A stretch of 53,498 bases of DNA from an uncultured Halomicronema sp. (GTDB lineage Bacteria; Cyanobacteriota; Cyanobacteriia; Phormidesmidales; Phormidesmidaceae). The DNA lies in NCBI GenBank assembly GCA_937899725.1, contig CALCCA010000148.1:1-53498 (forward strand). The letters run 5' to 3'. The notes beneath the pieces were generated by a model that was not told the DNA's origin, searched no databases, and saw only the letters and a list, made by a program, of their open reading frames with translations. Shown here in pieces: positions 8,010 through 17,550 of this stretch (positions are counted from its first letter, which is position 1; each line of letters opens with the position of its first letter). The translations under genes and the position numbers were made by a program.

Positions 8010-10691
8010 ATGCTCAGCCTGACAGTAATCAGTGCAAACCAAGGCGAGACCTATTACACCGCCGAGAATTACTACTCCACGGAAGAGAACCAGGCACACT
8101 CCCACTGGTCGGGTAAGGGAGCCAAGTCGCTGGGGTTGTCGGGGCAGGTGCAAGGCGGTGACTTCAAGAATCTGCTCCACGGCAATAATCCCCAGGGCGA
8201 CAAGACCCTTTCTGGGCGAAAGATCAATCCCGAAAAGCATCGGGCAGGCATTGATCTGACCTTCAGTGCGCCAAAGAGCCTCAGTCTGGCCGCCCTGGTC
8301 GGGGGCAACGAAGCCTTGGAGCAGGCCCATCGCACCGCCGTGGCTCGAACCCTGGCAGTCATCGAGGAGCGCTATGCCCAGACGCGGGTGCGAACGGAGG
8401 AGAGGAGAAAGGCGATCGCCACTGGCAATCTCGTCGTGGCCCAGTTTCACCACGACACCTCTCGAGAGAAAGACCCGCAGTTGCACACCCACTGTGTCGT
8501 CATCAATGCCACACAACTGGAAGACGGACGCTGGCAGTCCCTCCACAATGACGTTCTATTCAAGCAGCAGAAGCTACTGGGGATGATTTACCAGAACGAA
8601 CTGGCGGTGGAAGTTCAGCGGTTGGGCTACGCCATTGCACCTAAAGCCAACGGTCAGTTTGAACTGCAAGGGTATCGCTCGGAAGACCTGCAAACCTTTT
8701 CTAAACGGCGGGAGCAGATTCTGGCGGCGGTGGGAGAGCAGGCTACAGCTCAGGAGCGGGAACTGGCAACCTTAATGACGCGGGCACCCAAGGGTAAGGA
8801 AATTCCCCGAGAAGAACTGCGGGCTTACTGGCAGGCGCAGGCTCAAGTTTTGCATCTGGAGCATCCCCAGTCTCAGGTTCTGGACTGGCAAAGTGATCCT
8901 AAAAGATCGATGCGGGCAGGGCTGAATCATTGCTCGGAGCGAGAGGCGGTGTTCCAGCGAGAGCAGGTGGAGCGCTTTGCCCTGGAGAATCATCTGGGAC
9001 AGCAGTTTTTTGAGGAAATGCAGCAGACTCTCGATACCGATCCGGAGGTGATTCACACCGATGATCAGCGGTTGACGACGCAGAAGGCAGTACTGAGAGA
9101 GTTGGAAACGATTCGGACGGTGCTGGATGGTCGAGGGCAAGTGGGGGCGATCGCCAGTGAAGATTGGGTAGCGGCGACACTGGAGAATCAGGGGCTAACC
9201 CAAGGTCAGTACGAGGGGATTTTGCTGGCGGCAACGACCCGCGATCGCGTCATCGCCTGGCAGGGGGTAGCAGGTGCGGGTAAAAGCTATGCCCTGAATC
9301 AGTTCCGCCGGATAGCGGAAGCTCAGGGGTACACGATTCGAGGGTTTGCCCCCAGTGCGGAGGCGGCGAAGTCGTTGGGCGATTCGGCTCAGATTCAGCA
9401 GACGGAAACCGTGGCAGCGTTGCTCTGTGCTCAGCCCCAAGAATCGCCATCTCAGTTTTCCGAAATCTGGGTGGTGGATGAGGCGGGACTGTTGAGTGCT
9501 AAAGATGCCCTGGCGCTGATGAGGAAGGCTCAGGATCAACAGTCCCGAGTGATTCTGGTGGGGGATACCCGACAGTTGTCGGCAGTGGAAGCGGGGAATC
9601 CGTTCAAGAGCTTGCAGCAGACAGGCATGGCGACGGCTTATCTGAATCAGTCATTGCGGCAAAAGCATCATCAGATCAAGACAGGGGTAGACCTGATTGC
9701 AGCGGGTAAGATTGCGGAGGGGATTCACCAACTGAAGCCGTACATTCATCAGGTCGGCAGTGAGGAGGCCAGGGCACAAGTGATCGCCCGCGACTATCTG
9801 GCCCTGACACTGGAGGAGCGACGGAAAACGCTACTGCTGGCTGGGACGAATCAAGAACGGTTAGCGATCACTCAAGCAATTCGGGCAGGACTGAAGTCGA
9901 AGGGGCAGTTGGGCCAGAGCATTCCCATGCAGCGGCTCAAGGCCAGGGATTTGACGGCAGTGCAGAAGGCGTATGCCCACCATTTTCAGGTGGGCGATGT
10001 GCTGATTCCCCAGGTCAATTACAAGCGATGGGGGCTGGAGCGAGGACAGTGGTATGAGGTGATTGCAGTGGATATGCAGCAGAATGTGTTGACCCTGCGG
10101 GCTGAAACGGGATCTGCAGTGCAGGTTGATCCGGCCAGGATTAGGAAGAAATCGGTTTATGGGGTAGAGGAGATTGAGGTGGCGGTCGGTGATCGTTTGA
10201 AATGGACCAAGAACCAGGCCACGCTAGGCCGACGGAATGGACAAGAGTTTGAGGTCCGCACCATTGAGGATGGTCAAGTTTTGATTCGCTACGGCAGTGG
10301 GAAGACGGAAAGCCTGAGCAGTTTGGAATTGGCCCATCTGGACTATGCCTTAGTCAGTACGACCTACAATGCCCAGGGGAAGTCAGCGGAGCGGGTGATT
10401 GGGGCATTGGATCGGCAGGTGGGACGAGAGAGTTTTTATGTGACGGTCAGCCGAGTGAAGCATGACTTAAGACTTTATACTTCGGAGCCTTTAGATCAGT
10501 TGATCACCAGGGCTGAAAAATTCAAGGCAAAGGAAAATCCATATGAGTTTCTACCTGTGGAATCCGATCAATCCTCGAAATTTACTCGACACTACTATCA
10601 CTTTCAAGTAGCAAGTAGCTGTAGCAGTAACTTACTTGAGACCAAACACGAAATCCATTTAGCTCAAGTAAGCGATTTAGAATATCTGTAG
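8010..10691 (+). CDS. MobF-family conjugative relaxase with helicase domain (TrwC/TraI-like)
   Basis: This 893-residue protein nicks oriT and unwinds plasmid DNA for transfer. The N-terminal HUH relaxase has paired tyrosines (Y15, Y16, Y21, Y22) and the metal-binding histidine cluster in HHDTSREKDPQLHTHCVV (H147-H161). The C-terminal SF1 helicase has Walker A GVAGAGKS (419-426), VVDEAG (488-493), GDTRQL (518-523) and a late STTYNAQGKSAERV segment followed by FYVTVSRVKHDLRLYT. A strong AGGAGG ribosome site precedes ATG. It is slightly shorter than TrwC/TraI, and the last 40 residues look unlike the family. No coupling protein or type IV secretion genes are present, so the element would be mobilizable rather than self-transmissible. 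Confidence 0.93.
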   Translation: MLSLTVISANQGETYYTAENYYSTEENQAHSHWSGKGAKSLGLSGQVQGGDFKNLLHGNNPQGDKTLSGRKINPEKHRAGIDLTFSAPKSLSLAALVGGNEALEQAHRTAVARTLAVIEERYAQTRVRTEERRKAIATGNLVVAQFHHDTSREKDPQLHTHCVVINATQLEDGRWQSLHNDVLFKQQKLLGMIYQNELAVEVQRLGYAIAPKANGQFELQGYRSEDLQTFSKRREQILAAVGEQATAQERELATLMTRAPKGKEIPREELRAYWQAQAQVLHLEHPQSQVLDWQSDPKRSMRAGLNHCSEREAVFQREQVERFALENHLGQQFFEEMQQTLDTDPEVIHTDDQRLTTQKAVLRELETIRTVLDGRGQVGAIASEDWVAATLENQGLTQGQYEGILLAATTRDRVIAWQGVAGAGKSYALNQFRRIAEAQGYTIRGFAPSAEAAKSLGDSAQIQQTETVAALLCAQPQESPSQFSEIWVVDEAGLLSAKDALALMRKAQDQQSRVILVGDTRQLSAVEAGNPFKSLQQTGMATAYLNQSLRQKHHQIKTGVDLIAAGKIAEGIHQLKPYIHQVGSEEARAQVIARDYLALTLEERRKTLLLAGTNQERLAITQAIRAGLKSKGQLGQSIPMQRLKARDLTAVQKAYAHHFQVGDVLIPQVNYKRWGLERGQWYEVIAVDMQQNVLTLRAETGSAVQVDPARIRKKSVYGVEEIEVAVGDRLKWTKNQATLGRRNGQEFEVRTIEDGQVLIRYGSGKTESLSSLELAHLDYALVSTTYNAQGKSAERVIGALDRQVGRESFYVTVSRVKHDLRLYTSEPLDQLITRAEKFKAKENPYEFLPVESDQSSKFTRHYYHFQVASSCSSNLLETKHEIHLAQVSDLEYL

Positions 10692-10941
10692 AAAGAGCAG
10701 ACAGGCATTGAGTTGTGACTCGTTGCCTGATTTGCACCTGTCTAGTCCGCTAATTTTTCAAAGCGGTGACGATGTTCATCGAAATGAACGCTTCATAGAT
10801 ATGTGTCACTTTTCCCAGGCAAGTACACCTCTATCAAAGTGTATGATCTGCGATCGCCTCGGCATCATGCATCGTTTCATAGACCGTAATCTTAGCCGTC
10901 GATCGCTCCCTCCACTTGCTTCACAATTGCTGACTAGGAGC

Positions 10942-11640
10942 TTATTTACGGAGAACTTCCTTATTGAGGACGGTGCCTGATTCACTCATGGTGTAGACGA
11001 TGGGGACGCCGGTATCGAGTTCTAAGCCGGGCACCTTCTCCGGTTCGAGGTTGTCTAGCTCCATGATGATTGCCCGTAGCGAATTGCCATGGGCCGAAAC
11101 CAGCACGTTATCGCCCTGCTTAATGTGCGCCATGATTCGTCCTTGAAAGAAGGGCAAGACTCGCGCTTGCGTATCTGCTAGACTTTCGCCGCCCGGCGGG
11201 CGAGTGGAATACGATCGCCGCCATTCCATCACTTGGGCTTCCCCAAACTTTTCGGCCGTTTCGGCTTTGTTGAGACCTTGCAAATCGCCATAAAAGCGTT
11301 CGTCGAGGGCGGCTGAGGTGAAAATCGGCAATTCATCCGCTGGATTCCCCTGGTAATGATCCCAGCCGTGCCAGTCAGGGTCATCGTCGTCATGCTTAAT
11401 GATGGGCACTCGCCCCCCACAGATTTCATCACATTCGGTCATGCAGATCACGGCGGTCTCCATGGCTCGCATGAGCTTGCTGGTGAAACAGACATTGACC
11501 CGACGCTCTCTCAGTTTGCAAGAAGCGATGGTCGCTTCGGCTCGACCGCGTTCATTTAAGGGCACATCGACCCAACCGGTAAATTTATTCACTGCATTCC
11601 AAAGGCTCTGACCGTGACGAATCAAAATCAACTCTGACAT
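10942..11640 (-). CDS. gpmA: 2,3-bisphosphoglycerate-dependent phosphoglycerate mutase
   Basis: This 232-residue enzyme interconverts 3- and 2-phosphoglycerate in glycolysis and gluconeogenesis. The histidine-phosphatase signature LIRHGQS (catalytic H9), the GpmA-specific FTGWVDVPLNERG, the block DERFYGDLQGLNKAETAEKFG and the second histidine in SAHGNS are all present, and the length is normal. It marks the return to ordinary chromosomal genes after the plasmid-like block. It is transcribed toward the relaxase gene, 250 bases away; no terminator was obvious in that gap. Bases 11641-12056 upstream contain HIP1 sites and one promoter-like pair that faces the other way. Confidence 0.95.
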   Translation of the reverse strand: MSELILIRHGQSLWNAVNKFTGWVDVPLNERGRAEATIASCKLRERRVNVCFTSKLMRAMETAVICMTECDEICGGRVPIIKHDDDDPDWHGWDHYQGNPADELPIFTSAALDERFYGDLQGLNKAETAEKFGEAQVMEWRRSYSTRPPGGESLADTQARVLPFFQGRIMAHIKQGDNVLVSAHGNSLRAIIMELDNLEPEKVPGLELDTGVPIVYTMSESGTVLNKEVLRK

Positions 11641-11986
11641 GACATTGGCCTCATCGGTAGCTTGTGGACTCTAGAGAAAATGCATTCAGTGAGGAATAAC
11701 AGCGATTTAGGCTGACCTGTTTTGATGAACGAGATCGCCGGTACCTAGACAACAATCGGAACTTCACTAACAGATCGGATGGTTCAATTTTTGTTCGGTG
11801 CTGCGATCGCTAAATTGACACCGGTTCTGACAAAGGCAGGTAGGGGGCCTTGCCCAATGTTATTGGCTCAACATTCATTACCTCGCTCGGCATTAGAGGC
11901 TGCGATCGCGAGCAGATAGTTCATTGCAATGCCCAGTACGGCGCCTAAAGAGTATCCATGGCCTCAGCCTAATGATCTCGGCCTTA

Positions 11987-12015
11987 TTGAGAATTTTTCT
12001 TGACAATAGCATAAT
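11987..12015 (+). promoter_or_regulatory. Sigma70-type promoter candidate for the VOC gene
   Basis: TTGAGA (11987-11992) and CATAAT (12010-12015) are spaced by exactly 17 bases and sit about 40 bases upstream of the start codon at 12057. This is the best promoter match in the 11641-12056 gap, which otherwise holds no gene I can support. Confidence 0.5.
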
Positions 12016-12056
12016 AAAATATCGATGATGAACTGGCACCAGATCTCAATTGATCG

Positions 12057-12500
12057 ATGACCAGCAACGAGAACATCATGCAATTTGGATTAGTGATTTA
12101 TGCGATCGCGCTGCCGCCGATGATTGACTTTTACGTCAACGTCTTGGGGTTTCGCGTTCGCGAATCAGACGATGAGTCTGCAGCTTTGATGGCCGATGAG
12201 TGTGAGTTAGTGTTGCTACAGGCCCCGGCAGACATTGCCAATTCAGTACACGTCACCTGTCCTCCCCAAGCCCGAGCAGCCACTCCCATTAAGCCGGTCT
12301 TTTTCATCCACGAGAACCTGGCTGACTTAAGAGCCCGCGTTCACCAATGGGGCGGCCACTTTAACGATGTTACGCAGGAGTGGACGTATCATGGCGATAT
12401 CGTCTGCGACGGCTGGGATCTGGAAGGGAATATCTTTCAAGTGCGCTGTTCAGAGGCAAGCTTGATGATGCCCAGCGACCCGGTTGAGTTGAAAGGATAA
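12057..12500 (+). CDS. VOC (glyoxalase/bleomycin-resistance fold) family protein
   Basis: This 147-residue protein has one complete vicinal-oxygen-chelate unit. It begins with FGLVIYAIALPPMIDFYVNVLGFRVRESDDESAALM and ends with the typical DGWDLEGNIFQVR strand, where one metal ligand would lie. VOC members include glyoxalases, dioxygenases and antibiotic-binding proteins, and the sequence does not say which. An alternative ATG lies at 12078. It stands alone with its own promoter candidate and is followed by a 197-base gap with no gene. Confidence 0.8.
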   Translation: MTSNENIMQFGLVIYAIALPPMIDFYVNVLGFRVRESDDESAALMADECELVLLQAPADIANSVHVTCPPQARAATPIKPVFFIHENLADLRARVHQWGGHFNDVTQEWTYHGDIVCDGWDLEGNIFQVRCSEASLMMPSDPVELKG

Positions 12501-12697
12501 ATGCTGAATCAGATGGGTTGTCATAAATAAGGTGCATATTCATCGGTTGTAATTGAGAGACGAAAGCCAGCTGCGAGCGACCAGTTCATGTATACTACTT
12601 TGGTCAATACACTAAACAGGGGCAATCTAATCAGTTATCCGCGCTGAAATCCTATATCCATACGTTGCCTGCTGCGTAAACGATCCAGAACCCCAAA

Positions 12698-13063
12698 ATG
12701 AAGACCACCAAAGATCACGACGAACGTATCGCGAATATGACGTTCTCCTCTGTTTATCCGCACTATGTTGCCAAGGTGGAGAAGAAGGGTCGAACTGTAG
12801 AAGAACTACATCAAGTCATTTCATGGCTGACTGGTTTCAATGTGAACGATCTGCAGCGTCTAATTGGAGATGACACTACGTTTGAGCAATTCTTTGCCGA
12901 GGCCACGGTCAACCCAAATGCGAGTCTGATCACCGGCTCGATTTGTGGCTATCGAGTTGAAGACATTGAGACACCGTTGACCCAACAGGTTAGATACCTG
13001 GACAAGTTGGTGGACGAGCTAGCGAAAGGTCGCAAGATGGAAAAGATTTTGCGGGCTCCATAG
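12698..13063 (+). CDS. DUF2200 family protein
   Basis: This 121-residue protein matches the small uncharacterised DUF2200 family over nearly its whole length. The recognisable core is [23 protein letters not shown] followed by [12 protein letters not shown], the segment [27 protein letters not shown], and a basic [15 protein letters not shown] end. The family is widespread in bacteria, often in accessory regions and integron-type cassettes, and has no established function. Both neighbours are VOC proteins on the same strand. Confidence 0.85.
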   Translation: MKTTKDHDERIANMTFSSVYPHYVAKVEKKGRTVEELHQVISWLTGFNVNDLQRLIGDDTTFEQFFAEATVNPNASLITGSICGYRVEDIETPLTQQVRYLDKLVDELAKGRKMEKILRAP

Positions 13064-13258
13064 TTCGGAAAACTACGAATAACAGTGCCATGTGCCGGAG
13101 CGGCGAAGCTGGGCTGTTTGAAATGAAAAATTGCTCGTCGTGGCTCAGTGATTGACGTCGTTAGGCGGCACGAGCGAAACCAGCCACTTTCACTTTGCTA
13201 AACTCAGATTCCCAGAATGGCAAAGCCCGAATAACACTGCACAGGGAGCGAATAAGCC

Positions 13259-13645
13259 ATGTTTGATCACTTTGGACTCAGAGTTCGAGACATGCACAAG
13301 AGCTTGCCTTTCTACGAAGCCTGTCTGGCTCCTCTGGGGATCCGCATTGCTCAAAGGCAGCCAGAGTTTGACGCCGTCATCTTCTCTGGGGAAGCGGAGT
13401 TTCCCTTTATGTGGATGGGATCAACCAAGGCGACATGGATGCGGGAGAATCACCAGCCCGGTCTAAGCCCAGTTCACTTCGCGTTTCCAGCTCCGTCTCG
13501 ACAAGCGGTCAACGAGTTTCATCGACAAGGCCTGGCGAACGGCGGTACAGACCATGGAGAACCTGGCATCCGAGACCCAGGTTACTACGCGGCATATCTA
13601 CTTGATCCTGACGGGAACAACGTTGCGGCTGGCTATCGCGAATGA
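13259..13645 (+). CDS. VOC family protein (lactoylglutathione-lyase-like)
   Basis: This 128-residue single-domain VOC protein starts MFDHFGLRVRDMHKSLPFYEACLAPLGIRI, with H4 in the usual first-ligand position. It ends YAAYLLDPDGNNVAAGYRE, the canonical last strand with the DPDGN turn. It resembles the small glyoxalase-like proteins common in mobile cassettes. GTTAGGC at 13160-13166 upstream and GCCTAAC at 13685-13691 downstream bracket the gene in the orientation expected of integron recombination cores, which is suggestive only. The substrate is unknown. Confidence 0.85.
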   Translation: MFDHFGLRVRDMHKSLPFYEACLAPLGIRIAQRQPEFDAVIFSGEAEFPFMWMGSTKATWMRENHQPGLSPVHFAFPAPSRQAVNEFHRQGLANGGTDHGEPGIRDPGYYAAYLLDPDGNNVAAGYRE

Positions 13646-13827
13646 CACCACTGAAGGGCTAACAGGAGTAACAGGGGCAACCCCGCCTAACTATTTGCTT
13701 GCACTCGATGGATTGCAACTGATCAGCTCAGTATCGTGAAATACCTGTCCCGGTTGAAGCAGGACATTAGGTTCAAGTTGTCTGAAACTGCTTTCTCCTT
13801 AGCCAAGGTAACAGGTTCAAATCGAGT

Positions 13828-15531
13828 TTAATGATTTGAAATCGCCCCCAATCTCCAGCCCTGTCCTTGAGTGAGCTCTAACATTTGCTGGTGGTACTGC
13901 CTTAAAGAGGGCCGATGGCCGACGCTGATAAAGGTGGTTTGAGTCGCTTGTAGGGCGCTGTAGAGGCGCGCTTCGTTGTCGAGGTCGAGGGCGCTAGTGG
14001 CTTCATCGAGCAGCGCATAGCGGGGCGCTTGCAGCAGCAGACGAGCGAAGGCAAGGCGCTGTTGTTCCCCTGGGGAAAGGGTGAATATTTCCTCCTGACC
14101 ACCATCTAAGCCGCCCCAACGATCGCATAACTCGGCCAAATTCACCTGGGCCAGCACAGCGGCTAAATCGGTATCAGTAGGGGCTACTGAGGTCGCTGAG
14201 AGTGGGTAGAGAAGTTGGTCTCGCAGGGTGCCCCGAATCAGGTAAGGCTGCTGCGGCAAAAACATCAGGTGACTAGCGTCAGGGGTGGTCAGGGTGCCTG
14301 CACCAACCTGCCACAGGCCCGCGATCGCCCGCAACAGCGAACTTTTGCCCACGCCACTCGCACCCATAATGAGCAAATTTTGTTGGGCCGCGATCGCTAC
14401 CGATAGCTCCTGCACCAGGGTGGTTTGCCCGTCTGGGGTTTGCACCGTGAGCTGATCAAGCGCAATGATGTCACCGGGCTGCCGCTGAATCTGGGAGGCT
14501 GTGGCCGGGATGGCGGGCTGCGTGAGGGCATTATCGAGCTGGCCTAAGCGCTGGGTGGCCGCGGCCAGGTTGGTGAGCTGCTGCATTTGCAGCACAATCA
14601 GGGCCAAAGCTCCCAACATCAAGCTAAAAGCAGCCCCGGCCTGGGTCACATTGCCAATTTCGAGTTCGCCCGCAAACAGGCGCGGCGCGAGAATCAGCCC
14701 CGGAATCACAAAGGTGGCGTAGCGATAGTGAGTTTGAAACAGGTTGAGCCCCAACTGCCACCGAATCAGGCGCTGAAAGTTGAAAAAGGCACGGAGAAAC
14801 TGTCCCCAGCTCTGGCGCAGTTCGGGAGCTTCGCCGCGATAGAGGGCGATCGCTTCGGCATGTTCGCGAATGTGGGCCAGCCCAAAGCGAAAGTCGGCCT
14901 CTTGTCGCAACTGCTCAAAGTTAATGCCGACCAACCGGCGGCCAAAGAAAAGGGTGGCGATCGCGGTACCGGCAATCGAGTACACCACCAAAAATGCCAT
15001 CAGCGGCGGCGAAATCGCCCAGAGTACCCCAGCGATGCCCAGCAGTTGAAAAATGGACTCCAGGCCAATCATCCAAAACTTGAGGGACTCTTGGGTCAGG
15101 GTGCGAATGTCGGCCTCGATGCGCTGATCGGGATTATCTAATCGGCCCTGGAGGCGAAGCTGATAGAACTGGGTACCGTCTAGGTAGCGATGGAGATAGC
15201 GCCGCGTCAGCCACTCGCGCCAGTACAGCCCTAACTTGGCGGCAATGTAACCGGCCAGGGAGGCAAAGGGCACCCCGACCACCAAGATGCCGAGAAAAAT
15301 CAGGATCGCCTGCACAAAGCGATCGCCATCCTGAGCCGCTAGCGCCGACGTCACTTCACCCCCAAAAATCAGAAACAGCACCTGCAGCGCCGTGCGGATC
15401 AGCAGCACCAGCACCAGCACCGCCATTAAACCCCAAGCGCCCCACTTTTCCCGAGAGACCCAGTAGGGCCACAGCACGGGCCAAATGTGTTGCCAGCGGT
15501 GACGATCTAGCCAGTTGGGGGCCTCAAACAT
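13828..15531 (-). CDS. ABC transporter, fused permease and ATPase (SbmA/YddA-type)
   Basis: This 567-residue half-transporter has an N-terminal membrane domain of about six helices containing the family hallmark DNPDQRI (132-138). The ATPase follows, with Walker A GASGVGKSS (390-398), signature LSPGEQ (485-490) and Walker B ALLDEATSALD. Related proteins move peptides, vitamins or lipids across the inner membrane, and the direction differs between members. Its first eight bases overlap the upstream paralogue, so the two are one operon and may form a heterodimer. The substrate is not evident. An accessory role for the peptide made by the NRPS operon 11 kb away is possible but unsupported by linkage. 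Confidence 0.9.
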   Translation of the reverse strand: MFEAPNWLDRHRWQHIWPVLWPYWVSREKWGAWGLMAVLVLVLLIRTALQVLFLIFGGEVTSALAAQDGDRFVQAILIFLGILVVGVPFASLAGYIAAKLGLYWREWLTRRYLHRYLDGTQFYQLRLQGRLDNPDQRIEADIRTLTQESLKFWMIGLESIFQLLGIAGVLWAISPPLMAFLVVYSIAGTAIATLFFGRRLVGINFEQLRQEADFRFGLAHIREHAEAIALYRGEAPELRQSWGQFLRAFFNFQRLIRWQLGLNLFQTHYRYATFVIPGLILAPRLFAGELEIGNVTQAGAAFSLMLGALALIVLQMQQLTNLAAATQRLGQLDNALTQPAIPATASQIQRQPGDIIALDQLTVQTPDGQTTLVQELSVAIAAQQNLLIMGASGVGKSSLLRAIAGLWQVGAGTLTTPDASHLMFLPQQPYLIRGTLRDQLLYPLSATSVAPTDTDLAAVLAQVNLAELCDRWGGLDGGQEEIFTLSPGEQQRLAFARLLLQAPRYALLDEATSALDLDNEARLYSALQATQTTFISVGHRPSLRQYHQQMLELTQGQGWRLGAISNH

Positions 15532-17263
15532 AGGAACTATCCGGCTGGATGTGCAACGTCCAAGTGCGATCCGGTCGCAGGGTCAGGATCTGCGTATGAT
15601 AAGGCCGCAAGCTTTCACGATGGCCCACGCTCACAGCGGTGATCCCGGCTGCCTGGAGCTGTTGATACAGGGCTTGTTCTTGCTCTAGGGTGACGGCACT
15701 GGTCGCCTCATCCAAAATCACGTAGGGCGGGCGTTGGAGTAATACTCGGGCTAAACTCAGCCGCTGTTGCTCCCCCAGTGACAGCCGTTGGGACCAGTCG
15801 GCCTCGGTATTAAGGGGCACCTGAGCGAGCTGCGGCAAGCCCACTTGCTCTAGTACCTGCACTAATGAGGCGTCAGCGGTGATCGCTTCCCCTTGGGGAT
15901 AGAGGAGCTGTTGCTGCAGCGTGCCTAAGGGCAAATAGGGTTGCTGCGGCACAAACAGGGTGTTGGGCGGCGCGGTCAGACTGCCCTGGCCCGTGGTCCA
16001 CAAACCCGCCAGGGTCTTCATGAGGGAACTTTTGCCGACGCCGCTCGGCCCAGTCACCAGTAGACTCTGGCCGGGCGCAATCGTCAGCGACAGGTGCTCA
16101 CATAGGGAGCGCTGACCATCGGGGGTGGCAATGGTCAGATCTTGCACTCCTAGCATTAAGCCAGGTTGCCGTACGATCGCGCCGTCTCCCTGAACTTGCA
16201 TGGTTTGCAACGACTGGGCCAGGGTGCCCAAGCGACTGATGCTGGCGGCTAGCGTGGTTAGTTGTTCAAACTGCACGACGATGAGACTGAGGGATAGCCA
16301 GATGCGATCGAAGGCCGCCTGCGACTGAACGATCGCCCCCACCTCTAACTGACCCGCCAGAATACTTGGGGCCAAAATCAGACTCGGCAAGATGAAGGTG
16401 AGATACTGATAGCCATTTTGAAAAAAGTCCAGTCCCAATTGCCAGCGAATCAGCCGATTAAAGTTGGTTACCACCCCGGCAAAAAATTGATTGAGCGCCG
16501 CTGCCTCCGCGGGTTGCCCGCGATAAAAGGCGATCGATTCGGCATGCTCGCGCACGTTGATCAAGCCAAAGCGAAAATTTGCTTCCCGCTTAAGCTGCTC
16601 GGCATTGATGCGGGTGAGGCGGGGGCCAAAAATCAGGGTAGCGATCGCCGTTCCCACCAGGGCGTAGGCCAGCAAAAAGCCGGTCAGGGGCGTGGAAATG
16701 ATCCACAAAACGCCGATAAACCCGACCAACTGCACGGCTGATTCCAGTGCCATGACACCGACCAGCACTAACGTTTGAGTGACTTGGCGAATATCTTCGG
16801 ACAGGCGTTGATCGGGGTTATCGATGGGCGCGATATTCCGAAGGTGGGGCTCCGCCATCGCAGCGGGCAAGGTGAGCCGGTAATAGGCGCGATCGTGCAG
16901 GTAGTTTTCTAAAAATTGGCGCGTCAACCCCTGCCGCCACCGCAAGCCAACGGTATCTCGGATAAAGGCAACCAAAGAGAGCAATAGGGCGCTCGCCAGC
17001 AGAATCCCCACAAACGTGAAGAGGGCTCGTTGGAAGCGCTCAGCATCACGAGCCGCTAAAGCGGAAATGAACTCGCCGCGCTGAATACTTTCCCAAACGA
17101 GGAACCCGCCGCTGGTGATCGACAGCACCCCCAAAAGCGCCAGCAGTCCACCCAATCGCCAGGTTTGCAGCAGTGGCCAAGACGTGCGCAAGAGGAGCCA
17201 GAGCTGCGCCCGTAAACCGACAGCGGTAGCAGGTGACGATGAGGTCATTCGATGACTTTTCAA
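15524..17263 (-). CDS. ABC transporter, fused permease and ATPase (SbmA/YddA-type), upstream paralogue
   Basis: This 579-residue paralogue of the following gene has the same architecture: hydrophobic N-terminal domain with DNPDQRLSEDIRQVTQ, Walker A GPSGVGKSS, signature LSLGEQQR and Walker B VILDEATSAVTLEQ. The D-loop reads SAVT rather than SALD, a mild departure that can indicate an asymmetric ATP site. I keep the TTG start at 17263, which has AGGAAG at a good distance; an in-frame ATG lies at 17248. The tandem pair with overlapping ends suggests a heterodimeric exporter or importer. The 287-base divergent gap to devB contains no gene. Confidence 0.9.
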   Translation of the reverse strand: MKSHRMTSSSPATAVGLRAQLWLLLRTSWPLLQTWRLGGLLALLGVLSITSGGFLVWESIQRGEFISALAARDAERFQRALFTFVGILLASALLLSLVAFIRDTVGLRWRQGLTRQFLENYLHDRAYYRLTLPAAMAEPHLRNIAPIDNPDQRLSEDIRQVTQTLVLVGVMALESAVQLVGFIGVLWIISTPLTGFLLAYALVGTAIATLIFGPRLTRINAEQLKREANFRFGLINVREHAESIAFYRGQPAEAAALNQFFAGVVTNFNRLIRWQLGLDFFQNGYQYLTFILPSLILAPSILAGQLEVGAIVQSQAAFDRIWLSLSLIVVQFEQLTTLAASISRLGTLAQSLQTMQVQGDGAIVRQPGLMLGVQDLTIATPDGQRSLCEHLSLTIAPGQSLLVTGPSGVGKSSLMKTLAGLWTTGQGSLTAPPNTLFVPQQPYLPLGTLQQQLLYPQGEAITADASLVQVLEQVGLPQLAQVPLNTEADWSQRLSLGEQQRLSLARVLLQRPPYVILDEATSAVTLEQEQALYQQLQAAGITAVSVGHRESLRPYHTQILTLRPDRTWTLHIQPDSSYV

Positions 17264-17550
17264 AAACAGGGCTTCCTAAATAGGAATCAGTCTCATAATA
17301 TACAGGGTATTTGTCGGCAAAATAGATTTTCCTAGAGAATTGGGGCGGGACTCAACCCGAGGGAAAGTCAGGGGCGATCTCTGGGGCGACAGTCTCTCCT
17401 TTGCTGACCTAAGTCGGGGCGATCACTGCTAAATTCTTGGGTTGTCAGAATGATTTGCCTCAGCATGACGGCGGCGGGCAGTGAAAGTATTCGATAATTC
17501 AGTCCGGTCGATTTGGTTCAATCGTTTGAACGGGGTGCAGTTTATGGTTA

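Noticed and set aside
4277-10691. A complete conjugative plasmid or ICE
   Set aside because: No replication initiator, integrase, coupling protein or type IV secretion genes are visible; only partition and mobilization functions are present.
10708-10980. 90-residue open frame after the relaxase
   Set aside because: No recognisable domain and its end overlaps phosphoglycerate mutase on the other strand.
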